The notes under the pieces: generated by a model
Seen by the model: only the letters and a program-made list of their open reading frames with translations
Told to the model about the DNA's origin: nothing
The model's database searches: none
Translations under genes and position numbers: made by a program
Shown here: positions 8,797-17,106 of the stretch, piece by piece
Numbering within the stretch: position 1 is the first letter of the stretch
Layout of the letters: each line of letters begins with the position of its first letter
From: Clostridium_AD sp050717635
GTDB taxonomy: Bacteria > Bacillota > Clostridia > Clostridiales > Clostridiaceae
Assembly (NCBI RefSeq): GCF_050717635.1
Contig: NZ_JBOITO010000030.1
Location: 124,001 to 188,000, forward strand
Length of the DNA: 64,000 nt
Direction of reading: 5' to 3'

Positions 8797-9639
8797 TTAT
8801 GAGTAAAATTTTAATTTTGCAAAAAATGTAATTCCAAAAAACAATGAAGATATAAGTACCATGGTTGCACCAGAAGCAGAACCTAAGAAATAGGATAAAA
8901 TAAGTCCAGATACTCCTGAAATAAGTGCAATTGTTATGGAATATATATGATACTGCCTTATATTGCTAGAGATATTTCTAGCAGCGGCGGCCGGTAGAAC
9001 TAACATAGAACTTATAATTAGAACACCTACCCATTGAATAGATATTGTTACAATAACTGCAACAGTAATTGTAAATAAATATTCGTAAAATTCAACGTTA
9101 ATTCCTCTGCTTCTCGCCAATAATTGATTTACACTTACTAAAAGAAGCTTATTAAATGCAATTGTCCAAATAATAGTTACGATTATAAATATAATTGGAA
9201 GTATTATCAAATCCATTGAATTAATACTTAATAAATCACCTATAAGATAAACAGAATATTTTGTAAATCCGCCCCTGAATGATAATATTACAACACCCAG
9301 AGCAACTGCTGTAGATGCGAAAACACCTATTATAGTATCGGTTGATGAAGTATTTACATTTTTAACCTTAATTATTACTACTGCAAGCATAAGTGAAAAT
9401 GCCAGCATAGACCATATTGGATTACTTATACCTAAAATCACCCCAATTGCTATTCCTGTGAGAGCTGAATGTCCTAGCGCATCTGCAAAGAAAGCCATTT
9501 TGTTATTTACAACCATAGTGCCAAGTAACCCAAACATAGGAGTAACCAATAAAACACCTAATAATGCATTTTTCATAAACACATAATGAGCCCATTCAAA
9601 TGGGAGTAAAAAGTCTACTAGATTATACCATAAAGACAT
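8797..9639 (-). CDS. Metal ABC transporter permease (ZnuB/TroC family)
   Basis: A 280-residue inner-membrane permease of the ABC-3 family that imports Zn or Mn, with about eight hydrophobic helices. The stretch FFADALGHSALTGIAIG near the N-terminus and the VGVLIISSMLVLPAAAARN segment are characteristic of the family. The ATG at 9639 shares its A with the TGA stop of the ATPase gene (TGATG); a TTG three bases upstream (9642) is an alternative start. Third gene of a three-gene operon (binding protein, ATPase, permease) ended by a strong terminator. The metal is not certain; zinc is most likely. Confidence 0.92.
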   Translation of the reverse strand: MSLWYNLVDFLLPFEWAHYVFMKNALLGVLLVTPMFGLLGTMVVNNKMAFFADALGHSALTGIAIGVILGISNPIWSMLAFSLMLAVVIIKVKNVNTSSTDTIIGVFASTAVALGVVILSFRGGFTKYSVYLIGDLLSINSMDLIILPIIFIIVTIIWTIAFNKLLLVSVNQLLARSRGINVEFYEYLFTITVAVIVTISIQWVGVLIISSMLVLPAAAARNISSNIRQYHIYSITIALISGVSGLILSYFLGSASGATMVLISSLFFGITFFAKLKFYS

Positions 9640-10481
9640 CAATCATCATCCTCTTCATTTTTGTTTACCAATACTTTATTCCAATCGACACCAAAAACAT
9701 CAATTACTTTCTCATTGCTAAATACTTCAGCTCCGGTGCCACAGCATTCAATGGTTTTGTTATTGATAAATGCAATACGATCAGCGTATTTTGATACTAA
9801 AGGTAGATCATGAGAAACTAAAATAATAGATAAATCATAATCTTTTCTTAGATTTGATACAGTTTTATAAAATAATTTCAGCCCATTTTGATCAATTCCA
9901 GATACTGGCTCATCTAATAATAATATATCTGGTATGGGCTGAAGCGCTAAGGCTAAAAGTACTCTTTGTAGTTCTCCACCGGATAATACCCCTAACCGCT
10001 TGTCTATAAGATATTCGCCATCAACTAGTGATAAACTTTCAAGTGCCTTTTGTCTTATATTTTTGGAAATAGAAAACCAAACAGGTCTGCTACTTAATGT
10101 AGCAGAAAAAATATCCAAAACACTTACCGGTGAACTATAATCAAAATCAAGTTTCTGAGGTACATACCCCATTTTAAGTTTTCGTACAAGTTTTTTGTTT
10201 CCATCCACAAAAGTAATATGTCCCGAATGTGGTATTCCTCCGAGCAAGGCCTTTATGAGCGTGCTCTTCCCAGCGCCATTTGCTCCTATTAAAGCTGTTA
10301 AATCCCCACAATGAATATGGAGATTAATATCTTTTAATATTACTGTTTTTCCAATAGTAACACCAAAATCTTGTATTTTTGTGCAGCATAAACCACAACT
10401 GCATTTATTACAATTTATGTTTCGAATTTTATTACCATTTGTCATCTTATTACTATTCATCATCTTATTACTATTTATCAT
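9639..10481 (-). CDS. Metal ABC transporter ATPase with Cys-rich N-terminal extension
   Basis: A 280-residue ATPase energising the Zn/Mn importer. Walker A GANGAGKST, signature LSGGELQR and Walker B LLLDEPVSG are intact. Unusual is the first 35 residues: three near-identical hexapeptides (INSNKM, MNSNKM, TNGNKI) encoded by three 18-bp repeats (10478-10425), followed by five cysteines at positions 24, 27, 29, 32 and 33 (CNKCSCGLCC). The cluster looks able to bind metal. The ATG at 10481 overlaps the binding-protein stop by four bases (ATGA), with a GAGG site in front. Confidence 0.92.
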   Translation of the reverse strand: MINSNKMMNSNKMTNGNKIRNINCNKCSCGLCCTKIQDFGVTIGKTVILKDINLHIHCGDLTALIGANGAGKSTLIKALLGGIPHSGHITFVDGNKKLVRKLKMGYVPQKLDFDYSSPVSVLDIFSATLSSRPVWFSISKNIRQKALESLSLVDGEYLIDKRLGVLSGGELQRVLLALALQPIPDILLLDEPVSGIDQNGLKLFYKTVSNLRKDYDLSIILVSHDLPLVSKYADRIAFINNKTIECCGTGAEVFSNEKVIDVFGVDWNKVLVNKNEEDDD

Positions 10482-11395
10482 TTTAAAGCCTCTTCCAATA
10501 CTTTTAAATTACTGTCCATAATATTTATATAAGCATCTGCATCCATAGGACCTGTAACAACTGGATCTAAAGTGTAAACTTTTATACCTGTCGCCGTTGC
10601 AATGGTTTCAGCTGATTTTGCAGGATACTGCGGTTCTGCAAACAAGGCTCTTACTTTTAGTTTCTTCACCTGCTCAATAGTTTCTTTTAATTCTTTTGCA
10701 CTTGGAGCAGAACCAGGTTCACGTTCAACAACTCCTACTATATTAAAATTAAATTCCTTGGCAAAATACGGAAATGCCTCATGGAAAGTAACTATGTCAC
10801 GATTCACAATAGCATCCAATGATTTGTGCATCTTTTCTCTTTGAGTCTCAAGTTTCTTTACATATTTGTCTGTATTTGCTTTATATTTTTCCGCATTATT
10901 AGGGTCTAAAGTAGCTAGCTGCTCTCCAATTGTTTTCACTTGAGTTATAGCGTTAGAAATACTTACCCATACATGTGGATTATCTCCCTCATCGCCTTTA
11001 CTTTTAATAAGCTCTATTCCTTTGCTAGATTCAATAACTTTAAGATTCGGCATTTGCTCAGTTACCTTATCCATAAATGATTCCATACCTGCACCATTAG
11101 TTACAAATACCCGCGCACTATCTAATGTTTTCATGTCACTCGTGGTAATTGAATAGTCATGAAGGCAACCTGCCGTTGGTTTAGTCATACTAATAACTTT
11201 TACATTTGGAATATCTTTTACGACATTCAATGTAAATATATACATAGGATAGAATGACGCTGCAATTGTAAGTATTTCATCATCACGTGTTTCAGCACCA
11301 GATGATGCATTGCTGTTTTTTTCGGAAGTACATCCACTAAAAAGTACTACACTTGCAAGTATAATTGTTATAATTTTTGTAATTATATTTTTCAT
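10478..11395 (-). CDS. Metal ABC transporter substrate-binding lipoprotein (ZnuA family)
   Basis: A 305-residue cluster 9 solute-binding protein that captures Zn or Mn outside the membrane. It has a lipoprotein signal with lipobox LFSGC (Cys 22). Likely metal ligands are His in GCLHDYS, His in GDNPHVW, His in TFHEAFPYFA and an acidic residue in the C-terminal LDPV region. The His-rich loop seen in many ZnuA proteins is absent. Start ATG 11395 with AAAGGGTGA upstream. First gene of the importer operon, preceded by a readable promoter and a perfect palindrome. Confidence 0.92.
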   Translation of the reverse strand: MKNIITKIITIILASVVLFSGCTSEKNSNASSGAETRDDEILTIAASFYPMYIFTLNVVKDIPNVKVISMTKPTAGCLHDYSITTSDMKTLDSARVFVTNGAGMESFMDKVTEQMPNLKVIESSKGIELIKSKGDEGDNPHVWVSISNAITQVKTIGEQLATLDPNNAEKYKANTDKYVKKLETQREKMHKSLDAIVNRDIVTFHEAFPYFAKEFNFNIVGVVEREPGSAPSAKELKETIEQVKKLKVRALFAEPQYPAKSAETIATATGIKVYTLDPVVTGPMDADAYINIMDSNLKVLEEALK

Positions 11396-11415
11396 TTTTA
11401 ATTCACCCTTTCATC

Positions 11416-11436
11416 AAATGCAAGTGACTTGCATTT
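11416..11436 (-). promoter_or_regulatory. Perfect 10-1-10 palindrome, candidate metal-regulator operator
   Basis: AAATGCAAGT, G, ACTTGCATTT: two perfect 10-bp arms around one central base, directly downstream of the predicted transcription start and upstream of the ribosome-binding site of the metal importer operon. The odd-centred symmetry and AAAT/ATTT ends resemble Fur-family (Zur/Fur/PerR) boxes. The regulator gene is not in this window. Confidence 0.7.
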
Positions 11437-11449
11437 ACATTCCTTTTAT

Positions 11450-11478
11450 ATTATATAATTACTTATAAAAAATTACAA
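11450..11478 (-). promoter_or_regulatory. Promoter of the metal importer operon
   Basis: Minus strand TTGTAA (11478-11473), 17 bases, TATAAT (11455-11450). The predicted start near 11443 lies just before the palindrome, so a bound repressor would block initiation or early elongation. Confidence 0.65.
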
Positions 11479-11550
11479 CCCTATTTCTCGATACTACATT
11501 ATAATTGCCAAATTATATAACATTTATGGATACCCCACCCAAAAAAATTA

Positions 11551-12399
11551 TTAATGGAAAATTTCTTTTATACCATTTAGTAGTCCTTTAGTAATCATAT
11601 TTTGATAATTATCGCTTGCTAATAATTTATCCTCTTCCGTATTAGACATAAATCCCATCTCAATCAATACAACTGGTACCTTGGACCAATTAAAACCAGT
11701 AATATCAGATCGTTTTGATATCCCTCGGTTTTTAGCTCCAGTTGAATTTACAAAGTTATTCAAAATAATGTCACCATATTGTTGACTAACTTTATATACA
11801 TCTCTAGCATATCCCACAGGTTCTGGCACTAACATGCTTGCACCATGTGCACTAGAACTATTATTAGAATCACAATGAATCCTTAAAACAAGGCTAGCTT
11901 TACTATCATTCCCAATATTAGCTCTATCAACATTGCCTGGATTTTCTTCATTACTATTCTTTGACATTATCACATTAAAACCATCTTTTTCGAGTAAAAC
12001 CTTGAGTTTTCTGGCAACCATCATATTAACCTCATATTCATTTAACCCTTTTGAAACTCCAGTTGCCCCTCCCGGATCTTTTACTTTTAAAACATCTGAG
12101 TATGGTGAATTTCTTTCCATGCCTTTATTGCCACCTTTAGAATGGCCTGGGTCTATTACAATAACTTTCTTAAGGGTTTGCACTTTAGTTTGTTCATATA
12201 TTTTAACATCAGCTGAATTATCTTCTTTGTTTTCTATGATATTTAATTCTTCTTGTTTATCTTCAGCAGGAAGTTTACTATTAAATGCTACCTTATTATC
12301 ACAGACAAGCAATAGAGTTATTAATGTTAGTGTTAATGCTAGCAATGTTCTTCTAATATTTGTCATATGTTTTATTTTAACCTCACTTTCTTTAATCAT
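11551..12399 (-). CDS. N-acetylmuramoyl-L-alanine amidase (Amidase_3)
   Basis: Zinc amidase that cuts the bond between muramic acid and the stem peptide. The 282-residue protein has one N-terminal membrane anchor or signal (about residues 16-34), a linker rich in Glu, Lys and Asp, and an Amidase_3 domain from about residue 77: first zinc ligand in VIVIDPGHSKGG, second in NEYEVNMM, third in VLRIHCDSN, and catalytic Glu in VPVVLIEMGFMSN. The start is uncertain: ATG 12399 has a weak site, and the internal ATG at residue 12 has GAGG at a poor distance. Probably monocistronic. Confidence 0.9.
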   Translation of the reverse strand: MIKESEVKIKHMTNIRRTLLALTLTLITLLLVCDNKVAFNSKLPAEDKQEELNIIENKEDNSADVKIYEQTKVQTLKKVIVIDPGHSKGGNKGMERNSPYSDVLKVKDPGGATGVSKGLNEYEVNMMVARKLKVLLEKDGFNVIMSKNSNEENPGNVDRANIGNDSKASLVLRIHCDSNNSSSAHGASMLVPEPVGYARDVYKVSQQYGDIILNNFVNSTGAKNRGISKRSDITGFNWSKVPVVLIEMGFMSNTEEDKLLASDNYQNMITKGLLNGIKEIFH

Positions 12400-12463
12400 T
12401 ACCTACTTCTATTCACTTAATCTTATTTTAACATGGTTTAATGTTTCTTTGTGGAGGATTTAA

Positions 12464-12503
12464 ACAAAAAAGCATTTCATTAGAATTTACTTTAATGAAA
12501 TAC
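12464..12503 (-). terminator. Terminator overlapping the end of the MFS gene
   Basis: Stem GTATTTCATTA/TAATGAAATGC then TTTTTTG on the minus strand. The left arm is made of the last codons of the MFS transporter, so its stop codon lies inside the hairpin. Confidence 0.8.
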
Positions 12504-13692
12504 TTTTCTGCACTTTATTCTTAAGCCCAAGCCTTGTGTTCATATATTTCATAGTAACCCCTGTTAATATAATCATAGCTACTCCAAGCACCATATGGCT
12601 TGTAAATATGTTCTGATTATCCAATAATACTCCCATTATAGGAAAGGCTATGGCTACTGATATATTACAGGCTAAACTTTGAAATGAAAGAATAGTTGCC
12701 CTTTTGTCAGAGGGTATGTGTTTATTTAAATACTTAGTGGTAACTGGCCTATATATTCCCCGTGCAACCTGTTGAAATAATATTGCAAAAAAACCAAACC
12801 AAATCTTTACAGCGCCCATAAGAATAAAGGATATTATCATTAAAAGAGCCATAAAAGTTAAAGTTTTAGGTTTAGTTTTTTCCATAATCCAGTGACTACG
12901 TTTTGAAGCAAAAGCAGCAACTATATTAAATAAAAAGAATATCATTCCGAAATATCTAACAGGAATTTTTACTGCTTCCATGTAGGGCTGATAGTAAAAA
13001 AAGGCTGTTTTATAAAAAATAAAAAACATCATAGTAAAAATTATTATTGCCTTAATTTTCTCATTAGATAATATAAACTTACCACTTTCTTTTATTTGTT
13101 GCATATAATTAATGCCAAATTTGCCTATTTTACCTTCAATTGGTGGTTCCTTAAATTTCAGCGCTATAATGATGGTTACTAACATAAATACCACTGAAAT
13201 TATAAATGGGAGATTCGTATTCATTTCATATACAAATCCAGCTATTATTGAGCCTACCGCACTTGCATATAGTGCATTAGATCTAGCTTTTCCTTCTATG
13301 TTTTGAAATTCCTTTTCTCTTCCCATTATTTTTAGGGAATCATATATTAGAGCGTTGTCCGCACCAGATTTAAAAGTTGCACCTAAACTAAAAATTACTT
13401 CTGCTAATATAAACATAGGGAAGCTTTTACCCACTATATAAAATACAAGACTTATTGCCCAAAGAAGTGCTCCTATAAGGATACTCTCTTTTCTCCCAAT
13501 TTTATCTGCAACTACTCCTGTTGGCACCTCAAATAAAACCATACCTATGGCTGAAATAGATTGAAGTACCATAATTTCAGTAAAGGATAGACCCTTTGCA
13601 ATTAAAAATAACACTAGTATAGGCCCTAATATTAATAATTCTGCAAAAGTCGAATACCAATAATAAGTTTTTATATTTTTAGAAAAATGCAT
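12487..13692 (-). CDS. MFS transporter
   Basis: A 401-residue major facilitator with about twelve membrane helices. The loop between helices 2 and 3 carries the family signature VPTGVVADKIGRKESI, placing it in the drug/metabolite efflux type. I start at ATG 13692 because GAGGGGGTGG lies just in front of it, while the longer ORF to 13719 includes this ribosome-binding site. It lies downstream of the two ADP-ribosylglycohydrolase genes but is separated from them by a strong terminator, so it is an independent unit. Substrate unknown. Confidence 0.88.
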   Translation of the reverse strand: MHFSKNIKTYYWYSTFAELLILGPILVLFLIAKGLSFTEIMVLQSISAIGMVLFEVPTGVVADKIGRKESILIGALLWAISLVFYIVGKSFPMFILAEVIFSLGATFKSGADNALIYDSLKIMGREKEFQNIEGKARSNALYASAVGSIIAGFVYEMNTNLPFIISVVFMLVTIIIALKFKEPPIEGKIGKFGINYMQQIKESGKFILSNEKIKAIIIFTMMFFIFYKTAFFYYQPYMEAVKIPVRYFGMIFFLFNIVAAFASKRSHWIMEKTKPKTLTFMALLMIISFILMGAVKIWFGFFAILFQQVARGIYRPVTTKYLNKHIPSDKRATILSFQSLACNISVAIAFPIMGVLLDNQNIFTSHMVLGVAMIILTGVTMKYMNTRLGLKNKVQKSISLK

Positions 13693-13784
13693 TTTCCACC
13701 CCCTCATTTGTTTACTCACAACATATATTTTATAACATTATACCATGAAATACAATCTATGCAATGTTTTGTAACTCTAAGTAA

Positions 13785-13830
13785 AATATGAATTAAGGGG
13801 ACCTAAAAACGGGTCCCCCTAATTCATATT
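13785..13830 (-). terminator. Strong terminator after the ADP-ribosylglycohydrolase genes
   Basis: About 18 bp of stem (outer ATATGAATTA against TAATTCATAT, inner GGGGACC against GGTCCCC) with a short loop; the arm nearest the gene includes the ARH stop codon. Followed on the minus strand by TTTTAC. Confidence 0.85.
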
Positions 13831-14810
13831 ATCAAATCACTAAGCTTTTGAGCAACTTCTTTTATATCTAACCCCTTCGTAAATGAAAGGCAAGTTCCAG
13901 AAGGATATCTTGTTTTTTCAACCCAGCTTTCTGGAATTTGTGAAAATCCATATTTAGCCCCAAGTATTGATCCTACAATAGCTGCAATAGTGTCTGCATC
14001 TCTTCCAAAATTACCAGCAGCAATCAAACCCGTTTTGAAGTCTCTATTTACAAGTTTAAGTACTCCAAAAGCTGCAGCTATTGCTTCGGGAACTGATGCT
14101 TTGTAAATAGTCCAGATTTCATCATGTAAAGGCATCCAAGCATCCATAAATTCACCTTTGGCATTATCTACAATTTCTACTGCCTTTTTCATTGAGTAAA
14201 AAAGCCATGAATCTTCTGGGATTGCCTTGAAAGAAGCCTCAATTATTTCATCTATAGTTCCATCCACCATGGCAATTGAAACGGCAACTGCTACTGCTTG
14301 TGCTCCCCATATACCTTCTCTAAAGTGACTTATGCATGCATCTATATTGGCTAACACTACTGCTCTTTCTGAATCACCAGCACATATAATCCCTATAGGT
14401 GCAATTCTCATAGCTGCTCCATCGCTGTTATGATATGGATTATATTCTCCTGAGTAAGGAGGTAATATACCTCTATTAAGGTTTCTTGCTGCTTGTATTT
14501 CACTGGCTCCACCTCTTGGAAACTCATTTTGCGATGCTACATTTTCCATCCAGCCTTTAACAACCTCTGCGCTTGATAGGCTTCCTTCACATTCTATTAA
14601 TATCTTTGCAGTAAGAAGTGCAAATTCTGTATCATCCGTACTTAAAGAAGCTTCTTTATTAAAATCTGTGGTTATTCCATATCGTAGTTGGTTATCTTGC
14701 TTTCTTGATGCATCCCCAAAAGAATCTCCAATAGCTAAACCTGCCAAAGCACCTAAAGCTTTATCATAGGCAAGAGCCCTATTATTTATTAAATCATTTC
14801 TACACAACAT
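13824..14810 (-). CDS. ADP-ribosylglycohydrolase family protein
   Basis: A 328-residue enzyme of the ADP-ribosyl-(dinitrogen reductase)/ADP-ribosylglycohydrolase fold, which cleaves N- or O-linked ADP-ribose or related ribosides using two Mg ions. The metal-binding motifs are both present: SLSTDDTEFALL near residues 55-67 and GRDADTIAAIVGSILGA near the C-terminus. Start ATG 14810 behind AAGGAG, 15 bp after the larger family member, so the two are co-transcribed. In other bacteria paired genes of this family often belong to nucleoside or sugar catabolism; no kinase or transporter gene is in the same unit here, so the substrate is open. Confidence 0.88.
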   Translation of the reverse strand: MLCRNDLINNRALAYDKALGALAGLAIGDSFGDASRKQDNQLRYGITTDFNKEASLSTDDTEFALLTAKILIECEGSLSSAEVVKGWMENVASQNEFPRGGASEIQAARNLNRGILPPYSGEYNPYHNSDGAAMRIAPIGIICAGDSERAVVLANIDACISHFREGIWGAQAVAVAVSIAMVDGTIDEIIEASFKAIPEDSWLFYSMKKAVEIVDNAKGEFMDAWMPLHDEIWTIYKASVPEAIAAAFGVLKLVNRDFKTGLIAAGNFGRDADTIAAIVGSILGAKYGFSQIPESWVEKTRYPSGTCLSFTKGLDIKEVAQKLSDLII

Positions 14811-14825
14811 TATTTTAAGCTCCTT

Positions 14826-16928
14826 TTATAACTCCTCAACAGTTAGATTCCCAAATAGGGTTCTCCCCATTGAATATTTTGCATACCCTACCATACCATA
14901 ACTTAAAGTTTCATCAACTACCTTTAGTATTTTTACATTATCTATTGATAACTCTATTTCCACTCCTTGTACCTTAAGCTCTAAGACATACTCTTTTCCG
15001 TATTCCCATTTAAATTCTGTGGAAGCTATTCTACTAATAGACTTATTATTTAAAAGAATAGAAACTCTATCCTTTTTATCAAAACCAGCATAATAACCTC
15101 TTAGTGCTCCTTGAACTCTAGCAGAAATTAGATGACTATCTCCATTTTCAGGTATGATTATTCCCTTAATACATACATCTTTCATAAAATAGTTTCCTGT
15201 CATGGCTTCTGCATGATCTATAGTGATTGATTCCATATAATTTTCTTCTATGCTCCACGCCCCTTGATTATGAGAAAAAGGAGTAATTGATCCGAATTCT
15301 TTTTTCTGTTTTTTTATATCTATACTATAAGAGGATTTTCCAAATATTTTAAATTCATCAATAAATAGTCTTCCAAGGTCTTTGTTTTTCGATGGTGAAT
15401 TTCCTTCTAGAATTATTCCAACTTCATCTACCACTGCGCCTTCAAGGTCTGGAATTGTAAAGCTAATATTTATCCACTCTTCGTCTTTAATAACCACACA
15501 CATAATAGTCACATCTTCTTTTGTGTGTGTATTTCTCACATATGGCGACAGACAAATGCTTTCTCCATTCCATCTTTCTGCATATACCATCATTGAAACT
15601 GTTTGACCAGAATATGCTGTTGGAGAAAATACAGGACTATATCTTTCGTCGCTAAAATCTACTCTTCTGTAAAAAGGTTTATAGAATATCTTACAATTTT
15701 TGCCTCTTTCCATACTATCAAATAATACTTCAAGAGAACCTCTGCCTTTGCATGCTTTGTCGGCAGTATTTTTTATGCTGCAATAAAAAGGATCTGATAC
15801 TCTCATATTATGAGTAGAACCACTAAGCTCAAAATCAAAATAAATCTCACCTTCCACAAAGTCACTCTTTAAATTTTCTGGTGCTTCTTCCCCTGCAAGC
15901 TTATAACCAAGTAAACATAATTCCTTTGCATAACTTGGTATATCCAAGATATTTAAATACCCTGATATTCCTGACAGCACTACACTATCATTTATAGGCG
16001 TTTTATAATGTGTTCCAATTCCTGATATTCCACCAGCTACTCCCATAATAGTCCCCACACTCCCCGCATTACAATCTGTATCCCATCCGCACATAGTAGC
16101 TATTTCTACAGTACGGTTGAAATCTCCCTTCCCATAAAGAAGAGAAAGTACACATACTCCTGCATTAGGAATGATATGACATACTCCCGCGTATTTATCA
16201 TAGCCCCAGTTTTCTTCTAGGTATTTCCTGCAAGCTCTAAAATCTTCTGGCTCCTTTTCATAGAAATCTAATACTGCCCTTGTAACTTTTGCATAAGTTG
16301 AGTCTTCTGATATTACTGAAAGCCCAGCACCTATTATTTCTTCTACATCACAAGTTACATAAGCCTTAGAAATACATGCAGCTATAAAAGCTGCTCCATT
16401 TAAGCCATCCCCATCATGAGATACGCTGGCAGCTGCTCTTGCAAACCTTGCAGCTCTTTCTATATCATTTGGAATCACTAAACCCCAAGTATCAATAAAT
16501 ATTTGCCCACCTATTTGCTCTGATAATATTTTACCATTTTGCTCTTTCGAACCAGATTTAGGTGCTGGAATTCCATTTTTCAAATTTAAATAGGTTGTAT
16601 GCTCAGTACTAATACCGTAGCCGCCCCACCAAAACATCCCAACCCCGTCCCTTGCATAGTTAAGCCATGCATTTGCTATATGCTCTGGATCAAGTTCCTT
16701 ATGAATTCCTTCATCATATAGAGCTCTTAAAAAAAACACTGGCCCATTAACATCATCATCCGCCCCAAAATTTATAAAATCTTTTATGTAACCAGTTATA
16801 TTTCCATAAGTCTCTACTATTCTTTCATAGGTCCAAATGCCTGGTTCTACTGGAGCACCAAGTCTAATACCTATATTCATCCCAAGAAAGCCCGAGTAAA
16901 TTTTTTCTAGATAATTTTCTGGTATCAT
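14826..16928 (-). CDS. Large ADP-ribosylglycohydrolase-like protein with C-terminal beta domain
   Basis: A 700-residue protein. Residues 1 to about 340 form an ADP-ribosylglycohydrolase-like domain with two acidic metal motifs, FGADDDVNGPVFFL and GWDTDCNAGSVGTIMG. The rest is rich in beta strands; the last 150 residues (from about NYFMKDVCIKG to FGNLTVEEL) resemble a concanavalin/LamG-like domain of the type that binds sugars. No signal peptide is visible, so it is likely cytoplasmic. Start ATG 16928 after GAAGGGAG. First gene of the operon. The two-domain layout suggests a glycoside or riboside hydrolase rather than a protein-modification eraser; that is inference. Confidence 0.82.
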   Translation of the reverse strand: MIPENYLEKIYSGFLGMNIGIRLGAPVEPGIWTYERIVETYGNITGYIKDFINFGADDDVNGPVFFLRALYDEGIHKELDPEHIANAWLNYARDGVGMFWWGGYGISTEHTTYLNLKNGIPAPKSGSKEQNGKILSEQIGGQIFIDTWGLVIPNDIERAARFARAAASVSHDGDGLNGAAFIAACISKAYVTCDVEEIIGAGLSVISEDSTYAKVTRAVLDFYEKEPEDFRACRKYLEENWGYDKYAGVCHIIPNAGVCVLSLLYGKGDFNRTVEIATMCGWDTDCNAGSVGTIMGVAGGISGIGTHYKTPINDSVVLSGISGYLNILDIPSYAKELCLLGYKLAGEEAPENLKSDFVEGEIYFDFELSGSTHNMRVSDPFYCSIKNTADKACKGRGSLEVLFDSMERGKNCKIFYKPFYRRVDFSDERYSPVFSPTAYSGQTVSMMVYAERWNGESICLSPYVRNTHTKEDVTIMCVVIKDEEWINISFTIPDLEGAVVDEVGIILEGNSPSKNKDLGRLFIDEFKIFGKSSYSIDIKKQKKEFGSITPFSHNQGAWSIEENYMESITIDHAEAMTGNYFMKDVCIKGIIIPENGDSHLISARVQGALRGYYAGFDKKDRVSILLNNKSISRIASTEFKWEYGKEYVLELKVQGVEIELSIDNVKILKVVDETLSYGMVGYAKYSMGRTLFGNLTVEEL

Positions 16929-17106
16929 AAAGTACTCCCTTCAGCATTGCCTATCTCCCATACTTATGTATATGCTTGCTTTAAAGTACTCATTCCATAT
17001 AAGTAACGCATTAAAAAATTCTTGAGAAAAGTATTAATTTCTTAAATAGTGGCAAAATAAAGAAAATGATATTAATATAAATAATATAAATGAAAGGGTG
17101 TATTTA

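Noticed and set aside
17098..17106. Longer start for RNase J at GTG 17098
   Set aside because: That GTG is part of the AAAGGGTG ribosome-binding site for GTG 17107.
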